The notes under the pieces: generated by a model
Told to the model about the DNA's origin: nothing
Databases searched by the model: none
The model's input: the letters and a program-made list of their open reading frames with translations, nothing else
From: Rhizobium sp. BK196
GTDB lineage: Bacteria > Pseudomonadota > Alphaproteobacteria > Rhizobiales > Rhizobiaceae
Assembly: GCF_014193255.1 (NCBI RefSeq)
Contig: NZ_JACHZB010000014.1
Location: 1-39,782, forward strand
DNA: 39,782 bases
Reading direction: 5' to 3'
Shown here: in pieces, positions 16,407 through 24,588 of the stretch
Layout of the letters: each line of letters begins with the position of its first letter
Position numbering within the stretch: the stretch's first letter is position 1
Translations under genes and position numbers: made by a program

Positions 16407-16775
16407 ATGCTGAGTGATTGGAAGACATTGCCGGCTGTTGCCGGCATGCGTGCAGGCTCCTCCCGCAAGGGAATCTGCGCCGATAAGATCTCGGCCGTGC
16501 GTATTGAAACGGCGGCCGACGCTGCTTTCGATGGCAAGACACACTCACACGAAAATGAGCAGGTCTTGATTATGGTTTCGGGTCTTTGCAAGCTCGTCAT
16601 CGATGGCAAGGAGCTTGAAGCCAGCGCAGGCGACATGGTTTTCTTTCCGACAGGCTCGCGACACGCGGCGATCGGAACGGGGCCGGGAGGTTGTGTCTAT
16701 TATGAGATCTTTGCACCGGCGCGTCCGGACCAACTACCCGGGTGGATTGGCTCGTCAGTTCTGGGGTTCGAATAA
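16407..16775 (+). CDS. Cupin-domain protein
   Basis: A 122-residue single-cupin protein. The first cupin motif is seen in HSHENEQVLIMVSGLCKLVI (about residues 47-66), with metal-binding His-x-His and Glu. The second is AGDMVFFPTGSRHAAIG (about 75-91), with the last His. Small cupins of this type bind a metal and often act as dioxygenases, isomerases or sugar-binding regulators; the substrate is unknown. The ATG at 16407 is preferred; an upstream TTG at 16386 would overlap the SDR remnant's stop. The gene looks intact although its former partner is broken. A hairpin follows 14 bp after the stop. Confidence 0.75.
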   Translation: MLSDWKTLPAVAGMRAGSSRKGICADKISAVRIETAADAAFDGKTHSHENEQVLIMVSGLCKLVIDGKELEASAGDMVFFPTGSRHAAIGTGPGGCVYYEIFAPARPDQLPGWIGSSVLGFE

Positions 16776-16789
16776 GAAGAGATTGATCG

Positions 16790-16809
16790 GGGCGGCCTAA
16801 AAGCCGCCC
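16790..16809. terminator. Hairpin between convergent genes
   Basis: GGGCGGC at 16790-16796 and GCCGCCC at 16803-16809 form a strong 7-bp stem with a CTAAAA loop, just after the cupin stop and upstream of the convergent response-regulator gene. There is no clear T tract on either side, so termination efficiency is uncertain. Confidence 0.5.
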
Positions 16810-16999
16810 TGTGAGTAGGTGTTGAGACTTGTTACCCGCTCCGGACCGGCCGATTGCATCGCCAGAAATCGCGGCACAAGTGTTTTCCGGCTGGAATTGA
16901 GGCTTTGGAAGCCGCCGTTCACGAAAGCTGAATTTCGGTGATTCTGCACGGCCCGAGCAAGCGGCATATCCGCTCAGCCGACAGATTGCTTGCAACAGC

Positions 17000-17476
17000 C
17001 TAACGTTTGTTGAGGTTATCCGGAGCTTCCCACCGTGACGTCGAATTACGAGCGCCTGCAAACACGGTGGTCCAAATGTCTTCGGCGAGCACAAGGCTCG
17101 CAGGCGGAGAGACATCTTCCTCACCCCTAAGGATCGCTGATATATAGGCAAGAGCATTCGTCATGCCGTTCATCGTGTAGGGCTTTTCGATGGCGCCAAG
17201 GGCGCCCGCGAAGTCGGCGGGGATCTTCTTGATGTTACCGCTGACGAACACGTACGGAATGCCTTTGGATGCCAGAGCGCGCCCGACGTCGATCCCGGTT
17301 TGACCGTCCTGAAGATGGATATCGACAAAAGCGAAATCCGGGCGATGCGCTTGTAGAAGGTCGTCCACCTGCCTGCGGTTCATCGCCATGCCACTCACCT
17401 CGTGTCCGGCCGTTTCAACCTCGGTTTCAAGCTCCATGGCGAGCAACATCTCATCTTCGACAATCATAACTTTCAA
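17000..17476 (-). CDS. Single-domain response regulator
   Basis: A 158-residue receiver-domain protein without an output domain. Acidic residues EDE (7-9) and the phosphoacceptor Asp52 in FAFVDIHLQDGQTG are present, with the switch Ser in YVFVSGN and the conserved Lys in GAIEKPYTMNG. The last 40 residues are a tail without a recognisable domain. The ATG overlaps the LOV kinase stop by 4 bp, so it is almost certainly the kinase's partner. Stand-alone receivers paired with HWE/HisKA_2 kinases often feed phosphoryl groups into, or out of, the alphaproteobacterial general stress pathway; that role is inference here. Confidence 0.9.
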   Translation of the reverse strand: MKVMIVEDEMLLAMELETEVETAGHEVSGMAMNRRQVDDLLQAHRPDFAFVDIHLQDGQTGIDVGRALASKGIPYVFVSGNIKKIPADFAGALGAIEKPYTMNGMTNALAYISAILRGEEDVSPPASLVLAEDIWTTVFAGARNSTSRWEAPDNLNKR

Positions 17477-18597
17477 TGCGCGCTCTCCTGTGCGTCGACG
17501 AGCAAAGTGACATTAACCGTTGTCCGATGTCCCTCGATCCGCTTCTCGATTTTCGCGTCAATCTGCCTGGCAGAGGTTTCGAGAAGAATGCGACCGATCT
17601 CGGCGGTGTCCGCATCGACCTCAACCGGTACGGAGGTGTCCTCCACACTTATAAGGAAATGGCCGTTCAATCGTTTGACGACAACATGGATGTCGCCGCC
17701 ACCGTCGCTTAAGCCGCGCCGGACGGCATCGCCGACGAGCTCGTTGACGATCAGCGACAGCGGTGTCGCCTTTACGGCCGGCACATAGAGCGGATGCAGA
17801 TCAAGGGTCAGTCGGATATCTTTGCGCCCAACAGCTTCGACAAGATCGGTAACGAGTTCCTTCGTGAAGTCCGCGACGTCAAACCGGGAGACGTCCTCCA
17901 GCGTGAACAGTTTTTTTTGAACGGTGCTTAAGGCCTCCACGCGGTTTAGCACGGACCTCAAAACGCGCTTCTGCCCTTCATCCCTGGTGAGCCGGGTCTG
18001 GAGTTTTACGATCGACGCCATGGTCAGCAGGTTGTTCTTGACGCGGTGATCGACTTCGTGGACGAGCAGCGACCTGGCTTTGAGTGCAGCCTCCAGTTTC
18101 TCGGTGTGCGCGGCGACTTCCTCTTCTGCGCGATGACGTGCGGCGGCGAGATCGGCCTCCCGTGATTTCACGTTGGTGAAGTCGAGCTGGGAGGCGAAGA
18201 AGTAGATAATCTTGTCTTTATCGTCGCGCACCGGAGATAGGAACAAGGCGTTCCAGAAGGGTTCGCCATCCTTCTTGTAGTTCAAGATGTCAATGGCGAT
18301 ATCGGAACCGGCGCTGATTGCAGCGCGAATGCGACCCACCGTTTCCAAGTTCGTCTCAGGGCCTTGAAGGAAGCGGCAGTTGCGACCTACTGCTTCGCTG
18401 TTCGAATAGCCGGTCAGCTTTTCGAATGCGGCATTGCAAAAGATGATGGGATTATCGGCCTGATTTGGATCGGTGACAATCATCGGCATACGCGTCGCTT
18501 TGAAGGCTGCGGCAAAGGGGTCTTCGCGAACGTGGCGGGCAACAAGGCGCTCCCCGGCATCTCGCGCTTCAGCTCGTGTCTGGTCGTTTTCCTGCAT
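17473..18597 (-). CDS. LOV-domain blue-light sensor histidine kinase (HisKA_2/HWE type)
   Basis: A 374-residue soluble kinase. Residues 30-145 form a LOV (PAS) domain with the flavin-binding signature GRNCRFLQG. Cys74 in it is the residue that forms the photo-adduct with FMN. YKKDGEPFWNALFLSPVRD and FFASQLDFTNVK complete the domain. After a coiled linker the dimerisation helix carries HEVDHRVKNNLLTMASIVKL with the likely phospho-His184. The ATPase domain has LIVNELVGDAVRRGL and later a degenerate Gly-rich end. No membrane helix is present. It is overlapped by its response-regulator gene and resembles LOV-HKs of Rhizobium and Brucella, where blue light alters envelope and adhesion traits. Confidence 0.92.
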   Translation of the reverse strand: MQENDQTRAEARDAGERLVARHVREDPFAAAFKATRMPMIVTDPNQADNPIIFCNAAFEKLTGYSNSEAVGRNCRFLQGPETNLETVGRIRAAISAGSDIAIDILNYKKDGEPFWNALFLSPVRDDKDKIIYFFASQLDFTNVKSREADLAAARHRAEEEVAAHTEKLEAALKARSLLVHEVDHRVKNNLLTMASIVKLQTRLTRDEGQKRVLRSVLNRVEALSTVQKKLFTLEDVSRFDVADFTKELVTDLVEAVGRKDIRLTLDLHPLYVPAVKATPLSLIVNELVGDAVRRGLSDGGGDIHVVVKRLNGHFLISVEDTSVPVEVDADTAEIGRILLETSARQIDAKIEKRIEGHRTTVNVTLLVDAQESAH

Positions 18598-18626
18598 AGT
18601 GACCTAGTGGCTTCTAGTCTCGGTGT

Positions 18627-18652
18627 AATGCATTGTGGGTTGGGCGAGTTCC
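18627..18652 (-). promoter_or_regulatory. Possible EcfG-type promoter of the LOV kinase operon
   Basis: On the minus strand GGAAC (18652-18648) is followed after 17 bases by CATT (18630-18627), 30 bp before the kinase start. Known rhizobial RpoE2 promoters need GGAAC and TT about 18-19 bases later, which this satisfies. The CG before TT is not conserved, so the call is tentative. Confidence 0.35.
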
Positions 18653-18836
18653 CGCTCCTTCCTCGGCGACAGCTTGCCCGACCCCGACCCGCTCCATCGG
18701 TGAGAGGCCCGAAGACAGTTAGGCTGGAGAATTTCCCCTTCAAGGATCCACAAAGCATGCGGCGATCAGCGAAAATTGGGCGCTTGCGGAGAAAAGACGG
18801 GAGACGCGAGCATGACAGAACATGGCTGAAGACCAG

Positions 18837-20663
18837 CTATCGTCGCTCCGGTGCTGCGTCCGGATCCAAGATCGCCTCAATCTCGCAGATGACACCGGCA
18901 GGATCGTAGTTGATTGTCGAACGGCCATTCAGCTCGGCTGCCAGAAGCCTCTCGACCAGACGCGAACCAAAGCCTTTCCGGGACGGCGGTTGTACTGTCG
19001 GGCCATCCCGCTCGACCCATCTGAACCGCAGCCTCGTGATGGCCTCCTCATAGCTCCAGGAGATCGAGACCCTCCCTTGAGCGACAGACAATGCTCCATA
19101 TTTTGCGGCGTTCGTTGCAAGCTCATGGATTGCGAGCGAAAACGAGAGAACGGCCTTCTGAGGCAACAGCACAGCGCAGCCCTCGATGTCGAACCGCTCA
19201 GGAGGGTAGGGTTCCAGCACCTGGCTGACTAACTCTCCCAAGTCAGCGCGTTGCCAGTCGCGATGCGTGAGCAGATCGTGTGCCTTCGCCATCGAAATGA
19301 GGCGATCCTGGAATGCGCTCACTTGGTTTCGATCCGTTCCCTCCCGATCCAGGGTCTGTCTTGCAATAGCAATGACAGTGGAGAACGTGTTCTTGACGCG
19401 GTGATTAAGCTCGCTGGTCAGCACCGTTTGAAGACGTTCGGCCTCCTTTCGGGCCGTGATGTCGTGGGCCACCTTGGAAGCGCCGATCGTTCTTCCATTG
19501 CTGTCATAGATCGGGGAAACGCTAAGCTGGACGTCTACAAGGCCGCCATCCTTCCTTCGACGCTGCGTCTCGTAAGGTTCCACGACCTTTCCGGCGCTGA
19601 CTTGCCGAAGAATTTCAGGCTCCTCGTCATGACGGCCTTCCGGGAGGAGCATCAGGACCGACTTTCCCACCGCCTCGTCTCGAGTGTATCCGTAGAGCCT
19701 CTCGGCAGCCGCATTCCAGTTGGTGATCGTCATGCCGAGATCGATACTAAGGATGGCGTCGTTGGAGGAAGCGATAATCGACGCAAGCAGACGCTCCGCT
19801 TCCTGGGCGCTCTTTCTCGCCGAGATGTCAATGGCGATGAAGCCTAACTGCCGGATTGAACCGTCGTCATCTGTGAGGGCAGAGACCGAGACAGCCGTCC
19901 ATACGATACTTCCGTCGTTCCGCACGCATCTCTTTTCCATATCGAAGGGTTCGCCGGCCGCGGTAAGGTGCTTGAAAAGCCGTTCAACTTCCTGACGGTC
20001 GTCCGGAAACGTCAAGTCCTGAAAACGGATGCCCACAAGCTCCTCCCGCTGGTAGCCGAGCATCTCGCAGAAGCGCTGGTTGACGAGCGTCATCCGGCCC
20101 TGAAGGTCGATCTGGCCGATACCTGCGGCAGACTGGGAAAATAGCGCTCGTAGACGTTCCTCGCTCTCCTTGAGTGCTTGCTGCGAACGCACCCTTTCTG
20201 TCGTCTCGCTGACGATGCAGAACACCCCGCGGACGCTACCGGTTTCGTCTTTGATCGGCGAATAGGAAATGTCGAAATAGACGGTTTCGGGATGTCCGTG
20301 GCGCTCGATGTAAAATTGACGATCCCTGGCGGAAACGGTTTCGCCACCATAAAGGACGCGATCCAACAAAGGCTTAAGGTCATCCCAGAGCTCGCCCCAG
20401 TTCTCCTTTGCCGGTCTTCCAAATGCACGCGGATGCCTAAGGCCGATCGTGGGAGCATAGGCGTCGTTATAAAGGGCTGCATACTGGTCGCCCCAGAACA
20501 TCACGATTTGTGCATGTGAAGGAAGCATGATGTCCACGGCGGACTTCAGACAGTCAGGCCATTCCGACGGCGGTCCCACGACGGAGTCGTCCCAAAGCCC
20601 CTGCTCGAGCATGTCCGCTATTCCGGCACACGCGGTTTCATTGTTCAATTCGATTGCAGACAC
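18837..20663 (-). CDS. Multi-PAS HWE-family sensor histidine kinase
   Basis: A 608-residue soluble kinase. Three PAS domains can be traced: residues 20-155 (MFWGDQYAALYNDAYAPTIG), 170-283 (FSQSAAGIGQIDLQGRMTLV) and 293-405 (IIASSNDAILSIDLGMTITN). The HWE dimerisation helix contains LTSELNHRVKNTFSTVIAIA with likely phospho-His421. The ATPase part has AIHELATNAAKYGALSVAQG, RFRWVERDGPTVQPP (the W-x-E motif) and GFGSRLVERLL. No membrane segment is seen. The start is GTG at 20663 with a weak AGGG upstream. HWE kinases in this order frequently signal to PhyR; no intact phyR is in the window. Confidence 0.9.
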   Translation of the reverse strand: MSAIELNNETACAGIADMLEQGLWDDSVVGPPSEWPDCLKSAVDIMLPSHAQIVMFWGDQYAALYNDAYAPTIGLRHPRAFGRPAKENWGELWDDLKPLLDRVLYGGETVSARDRQFYIERHGHPETVYFDISYSPIKDETGSVRGVFCIVSETTERVRSQQALKESEERLRALFSQSAAGIGQIDLQGRMTLVNQRFCEMLGYQREELVGIRFQDLTFPDDRQEVERLFKHLTAAGEPFDMEKRCVRNDGSIVWTAVSVSALTDDDGSIRQLGFIAIDISARKSAQEAERLLASIIASSNDAILSIDLGMTITNWNAAAERLYGYTRDEAVGKSVLMLLPEGRHDEEPEILRQVSAGKVVEPYETQRRRKDGGLVDVQLSVSPIYDSNGRTIGASKVAHDITARKEAERLQTVLTSELNHRVKNTFSTVIAIARQTLDREGTDRNQVSAFQDRLISMAKAHDLLTHRDWQRADLGELVSQVLEPYPPERFDIEGCAVLLPQKAVLSFSLAIHELATNAAKYGALSVAQGRVSISWSYEEAITRLRFRWVERDGPTVQPPSRKGFGSRLVERLLAAELNGRSTINYDPAGVICEIEAILDPDAAPERR

Positions 20664-21097
20664 TCTATCGACCCTAAGGAAACAGATGTGAAGTTAAGCC
20701 GCTTGAACGCGATAACAAGGGGACACGCTTAACACTTCGCGGCGTTTCGATAGTGGCAGCCATCGCATGGATTTCCAATGTAAAGAATGGCTGCGAGTGC
20801 TGGAAACGTTCTCCAGCCCATCCGAAGGCCTTGCCCATCAGCTGCAACGGAGACGATGTGCGTGGAACTTCGACGTCCCGGATTGTAGTACCTCTTCACG
20901 ACGCCGGTGGTGGAGGCAATGCGCCAGAAGGGCAGGCCGCATCACATGGCTCCGTGCCCAGTGTTACGATTGCTAAGATTTTCGTATCCACTGGGGGACG
21001 CACGACTGGTCAGCGTGACAACGAAACTGGACCCGGTATTGCCGTTCGCAACGCTGCGCCCAACGGCTGGCCATCAGTGCAGGCCTTCGCGCACTTG
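20664..21097. other. Intergenic gap
   Basis: About 430 bp between the divergent ends of the HWE kinase and the DUF2934 gene. The plus-strand frames within it lack ribosome-binding sites and look like random translation. It must hold the HWE kinase promoter, but I see no clear sigma-70 or GGAAC-type site. Confidence 0.4.
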
Positions 21098-21340
21098 TCA
21101 GTCAGCGCTCGACACGGAAGGCGGTCTGACATCTACCGCTGATGGCGCTTCTGCGCCCTTGCCATTGAACTGGCGGTTGGCTTCCTGGTTTGCGTCAGTC
21201 ACGTCGGCGGCTTCCGTCTCTACTGCTTCGCCGTCCTCGTCTGCGCGTCGCCAGTGATCGAGATGGCGTCCTTCGGGGCGACCTTCTGCCTCCCAAATTC
21301 TGTAGGCGCGCTCTCGCCGTGCTTGCTCGCGATCTCCCAT
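21098..21340 (-). CDS. DUF2934 family small protein
   Basis: An 80-residue hydrophilic protein. The DUF2934 signature is at the N-terminus: RRERAYRIWEAEGRPEGRHL followed by DHWRRA. The remainder is acidic and probably disordered. The function of DUF2934 proteins is unknown; in rhizobia they are often found in general-stress regulons. The start has AAGGAG seven bases ahead. A textbook EcfG/RpoE2 promoter lies 31 bp upstream, which supports stress induction. Confidence 0.85.
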   Translation of the reverse strand: MGDREQARRERAYRIWEAEGRPEGRHLDHWRRADEDGEAVETEAADVTDANQEANRQFNGKGAEAPSAVDVRPPSVSSAD

Positions 21341-21370
21341 GGAAAAGCTCCTTGCTTGGTCTGAGCCTTA

Positions 21371-21395
21371 AACGGGCGTCCGGAGCCCAAGTTCC
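21371..21395 (-). promoter_or_regulatory. EcfG/RpoE2 general-stress promoter of the DUF2934 gene
   Basis: On the minus strand GGAAC (21395-21391) is followed by exactly 16 bases and then CGTT (21374-21371). This is the consensus recognised by the alphaproteobacterial general-stress sigma factor. The predicted start point leaves a short leader that includes the ribosome-binding site. Confidence 0.75.
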
Positions 21396-21599
21396 GGTGC
21401 GAACGTTCTGCCTTTCCCTTCTCTGAGAAATCGCCTGATATGAAGGCCGAAGCGACGGAACCGTCGATGGACGATCATCGGTGTTCAGGCCCCTTATATT
21501 ACGGCTATCAAGAATTCCGCACTAGACGCTTTCATGCCGAAATAGGATGCCGTTCTCCGGCTCTTACCGCGCCCGCCAGCCGATTGTCCTCCTCTGAAC

Positions 21600-21627
21600 A
21601 AAAAAAGGCCGCCCTATCGGCGGCCTT
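21600..21627 (-). terminator. Intrinsic terminator of the minus strand
   Basis: A 9-bp stem, AAGGCCGCC (21605-21613) with GGCGGCCTT (21619-21627) and a 5-base loop, is followed on the minus strand by a run of seven T (21606-21600, partly within the stem). It lies 15 bp after the stop of the DUF892 remnant and is a standard rho-independent terminator. Confidence 0.85.
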
Positions 21628-21642
21628 GATCGCATCATATCA

Positions 21643-21765
21643 TCAGGCGACCTTCTGACCCTTGGCATTCGCCTGCGCCTGCGCAAGCTGTGTCAGCTTC
21701 TTGTCGGTCGCTTCTTCTTGGGCCAGGTTGGCCTTCAGCAATGGAACGACGTCCTGCAGGCCATG
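21643..21765 (-). pseudogene. DUF892 (YciE-type ferritin-like) protein, C-terminal remnant
   Basis: The last 40 codons read GLQDVVPLLKANLAQEEATD then KKLTQLAQAQANAKGQKVA, which is the usual final helix of DUF892/YciE stress proteins. Upstream in the same frame the sequence turns into arginine- and proline-rich nonsense with no helices of the ferritin-like fold, and no suitable start exists. The intact terminator behind it suggests that the gene was once expressed. YciE proteins belong to stress regulons, in keeping with the neighbours. Confidence 0.55.
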
Positions 21766-21950
21766 TTTGAAAGCGGCCGCACCGGTTTTGGGATTGTGGA
21801 GGACGGCTGGCGCGATGATGCCGATCCCTCTCGAGATCCGTGCCGGGCCAGTGCTACCACGCCACCGGAATGCCCTTCGCGCCCAGCTTGTCGGCTTCAA
21901 AGAAAAGGGAATATCAGTTTATTTTTGTGGAGGTATTCAGCTGGAAAATC

Positions 21951-22856
21951 TTATGCCTTCACCGTCCCTCGCAATGAAAGATCAAGGTAACCCTCAAACG
22001 CGAGCTCCTTGCCCATCTCTGGGTGGAACCCGAAGAGCGGACGAACAAACTGCCGCACGGAGAGTTACGAATCCGAGCTGCCGGCGCCGCAGGGGCGATC
22101 AATGATCGGACGATGCCGGCAGGGTGAAAAAGTCCCTAACGATCGAGGAAATGAATGAAATTGCTGCCGAAGGCTGGAGCCACGACGCGTGAAAAATCGC
22201 CGGTAATCTGAATGGTCTTGCGAGCTTAGGAGGTCATCCGAAGTCTGCGGTGGGTCGGCGACGCCCGCCTGACCGATCGAACGGGCTGCCTCACCCAAGG
22301 TCCGCCCGGTTTTCATGCAACGGCCAGTAACGGTCGGACATATAATCGGCCGGCAAGGGCGACATCTGCGACAAGGCCTGGACTGCAAATTCAATCTGCA
22401 GCTTGAAGAACTTCAGCGATGGCGGGATGGCACGACCCGTTACCCTTTGGCGTGATTCATAGCGTTCGATACCTGCCTGGCGCAAACGCCGCTGCCCCTC
22501 TCCGCGAAGTTTTACGACCGCGTCGCTCGCACAATCTTGCGCGGCCGGACAATGAAGCCCACCCTCAATGACCCTGAGCAAATCGCACGCCCTCATCGTT
22601 TCACCCGGATTTCTCACTTCGCGCCTTTCGCGATTCGCTTCAAGACGACCGGCTAAACCTGACGAGAAACGCCGCTGGTGTGACAAAGCGACGACATTAG
22701 GGAGGGGAGGCTGCGGAACCAACCGGCGGAGGCGCTGCCCGAAGGTAGATCCGCGCGAATATCGCGATGTTGGACGTGCCTGTGTCGCTGTGATCGCCGA
22801 GGAAGGTCGAGAAAGCCGTGGCTTTTCGAGAACCATTGTGGATAGAGGATGCATCT
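21951..22856. other. Gap with unrecognised coding remnants
   Basis: No full gene is supported. On the minus strand two short stretches look protein-like. At 21951-22058 a GTG-started frame of 35 codons contains RPLFGFHPEMGKELAFEGYL. At 22291-22440 the frame contains SLKFFKLQIEFAVQALSQMS and then PLPADYMSDRYWP. Neither has a ribosome-binding site and I do not recognise either. They are best viewed as fragments. Confidence 0.35.
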
Positions 22857-22881
22857 GGAACAAGAACAGCCCACGACGATT
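22857..22881 (+). promoter_or_regulatory. Possible EcfG-like promoter of the next gene
   Basis: GGAAC at 22857-22861 is followed after 16 bases by GATT (22878-22881), placed 31 bp before the start codon. The GGAAC half is perfect and TT falls within the tolerated range, but the CG step is missing. This is weaker than the other two GGAAC sites. Confidence 0.3.
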
Positions 22882-22912
22882 TTCCTCCTGCCAACCAAAA
22901 AGGAAAACCGTC

Positions 22913-23206
22913 ATGCGCAGGCTCTTCGCATTAACGTTGATTGTTCTGGCCGGCTTCGGCACCGCCCCCGGCTTTTGCCAGTCGTTTGGGGACATGGACT
23001 CCCGCGGTCGTTTCGGGGGTATGCCGCCTGGGACCGATCGCTACCGTCGGGACTACGACCAAGGGGGCATCGCGATCCCGCTCGACCCCATCGAAACCGG
23101 AAACGTTACAGGAATCCACCGCACCGAGCGCTCATGCCCGCGACCTGACACGCGTGAGTGGCGTGCACAAATGCGCAATGGCACCTTGAGAGACGAGTGC
23201 CGTTGA
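22913..23206 (+). CDS. Small exported protein of unknown function
   Basis: A 97-residue protein with a clear signal peptide, MRRLFALTLIVLAGFGTAPG then FCQ, cleaved probably near residue 23. The mature part is polar, rich in Gly, Arg and Asp, and has two cysteines near the end (SCPRPDTREW and DEC) that could form a disulfide. I do not recognise a family. The ATG at 22913 is chosen because it opens the signal peptide and has AAGGA upstream; longer frames run through non-coding text. Confidence 0.65.
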   Translation: MRRLFALTLIVLAGFGTAPGFCQSFGDMDSRGRFGGMPPGTDRYRRDYDQGGIAIPLDPIETGNVTGIHRTERSCPRPDTREWRAQMRNGTLRDECR

Positions 23207-23346
23207 ACGAACAACGGCTTGCCTGGGATCGGCACGCAGGTGCTTGATTTCAGGACGGAGCCGCAGCTATCTGCGTGCGCCTGACGGAACTCCGACATTG
23301 CGAGGCGCCGTCGCTGACGGTCGTTTAGCTCTTCGACACGCCGGTT

Positions 23347-23637
23347 TCAGGCGCTTTCGTCGAAGCATATCTCTGTTACGCAATCGCGGCGACGCCCTCG
23401 ATCTGGCGTGCAGCGAAGTTTTTCTGTTCGACGACGGTCTCCTGGAACCTTGTCGATAACGGTCGCAGTGGTTTCTCCAACGGCATCGCTGGCCGGCGTC
23501 AGATCTTCGGAAACCTTCGCTTTGAGATCGCTGAAGTTTGGCGCCGACTGGTCTGAACCTGACCGGTCATTCCCTCGCGAGGTCCTGCCTTGCACGTTCA
23601 CTGGATCCTGTGCGGATTTGGAGATGTCTTCCGCCAT
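23347..23637 (-). pseudogene. Nutrient-deprivation-induced-like small protein, frameshifted
   Basis: The ATG at 23637 has a strong GGGAGG seven bases upstream and starts MAEDISKSAQDPVN, followed by FSDLKAKVSEDLTPASDA and VGETTATVIDKV. This resembles small amphipathic, alanine-rich stress proteins of rhizobia. After IDKV an extra C near 23450 shifts the frame: the zero-frame tail is arginine-rich nonsense, while the +1 frame gives QETVVEQKNFAARQIEGVAA before a stop. The gene is probably inactivated or makes a truncated product. The family call is from memory of similar rhizobial proteins. Confidence 0.5.
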
Positions 23638-24057
23638 GGTCTTCCTCCCATTTTCTGGCTGTTCGGATGCCTACCAACCTCGATCGGATCGGATTGTTCG
23701 GCAGGCTACGCTTCTTGGGAAACCAGCTCTCGAAACGCATTGCCAGTCGGCTCAAACGGGCGTCGAAGGCTCGTCGCCGATGATAGGTGCCGCAACCGCT
23801 GTCATTGCGCGCCGGCACCATCTGTGATGATAGGCGAACTCAATCGAGCCGGAGCCTTTCCTGCCAACTGGCGCCGGCTTCAAGCCTGGCGCGGGCATGC
23901 CAACAGAGCTTGCACGCATGAAAGGTGGACCTATCGCGCGAAGGCCGCCGTCAGTGTTGCTCGGACAACAATCTCCACGTGGCCCACCCAGCAGCTTGTT
24001 CGCTGGTTCGCCCGGCCCGCCTGCAAGACAGCTACCACGGACCAAAGTCCTATTCCC
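23638..24057. other. Intergenic gap
   Basis: About 420 bp between the divergent frameshifted gene and the DUF1236 gene. Long frames that cross it on the plus strand are extensions of the DUF1236 reading frame or its shadows. I see nothing further in it. Confidence 0.4.
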
Positions 24058-24082
24058 GGAACCGACTGCGCGATCGCTCGTT
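24058..24082 (+). promoter_or_regulatory. EcfG/RpoE2 general-stress promoter of the DUF1236 gene
   Basis: GGAAC at 24058-24062, a 16-base spacer, then CGTT at 24079-24082. This is a perfect match to the rhizobial general-stress promoter, 44 bp before the start codon. Confidence 0.75.
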
Positions 24083-24126
24083 CTTGGCCTGCGGTCCCCT
24101 GGCCGCATCAGTCAAAGGAGGACATT

Positions 24127-24525
24127 ATGTTTCACAAGATCATGATCGGCGCGGCTGTCTCCGCGACACTTATGTCGGGCGCGGCTTTTGCTCAGTCGTC
24201 GACGGTCAACGGAGCTGCAGGCGGCGCCATTACCGGCGCGATCGTCGGCGGTCCGGTCGGTGCAGCCGTCGGCGGCGTAACCGGCGCGATCGTCGGCACT
24301 GCAATCGATCCGCCGCCGCAGAAGGTCGTTACCTATGTCCAGCAAGCTCCGGCGCCCGCGACCCCCGTCGTCGTCAGGGAGAAGGTCGTGGTTGGCCAGC
24401 CGCTTCCCGAAACGGTGGTCGTGACGCCGGTTCCGGAGAACCCGAAATATTCCTATGCGATCGTGAACGACGAGCGCGTCATCGTCGAGCCGTCGTCCCG
24501 CAAGGTTATTCAGGTCATCAACTGA
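24127..24525 (+). CDS. DUF1236-domain exported protein
   Basis: A 132-residue protein with a signal peptide (MFHKIMIGAAVSATLMSGAA, cleavage after FAQ near residue 23). A glycine zipper-like stretch follows, AAGGAITGAIVGGPVGAAVG, which may insert in or coat a membrane. The C-terminal DUF1236 domain contains VVVGQPLPETVVVTPVPENP and NDERVIVEPSSRKVIQVI. Function unknown; the family is common in the envelope of rhizobia. The start has AAGGAGG six bases ahead. It has its own stress-type promoter and a terminator-like hairpin after it. Confidence 0.87.
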   Translation: MFHKIMIGAAVSATLMSGAAFAQSSTVNGAAGGAITGAIVGGPVGAAVGGVTGAIVGTAIDPPPQKVVTYVQQAPAPATPVVVREKVVVGQPLPETVVVTPVPENPKYSYAIVNDERVIVEPSSRKVIQVIN

Positions 24526-24536
24526 CCTTGCCCCTG

Positions 24537-24568
24537 GGACGCGGCATGCTGCCGCGTCCGTCTCTTTC
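24537..24568 (+). terminator. Terminator-like hairpin after the DUF1236 gene
   Basis: GGACGCGGCA (24537-24546) pairs with TGCCGCGTCC (24550-24559), a 10-bp stem with a 3-base loop, followed by GTCTCTTTCC. The tail is T-rich but interrupted. It lies 11 bp after the stop. Confidence 0.65.
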
Positions 24569-24588
24569 CAACAAGCAGGATTTTGATC

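Noticed and set aside
21440..21658. A 72-codon plus-strand ORF
   Set aside because: It runs straight through the minus-strand intrinsic terminator at 21600-21627 and has no protein-like features.
22291..22995. A 234-codon minus-strand frame
   Set aside because: Its start lies opposite the signal peptide of the exported protein at 22913 and most of it is Arg/Pro/Ser-rich. Only a short piece near 22300-22440 looks natural, so it is recorded as a remnant and not a gene.
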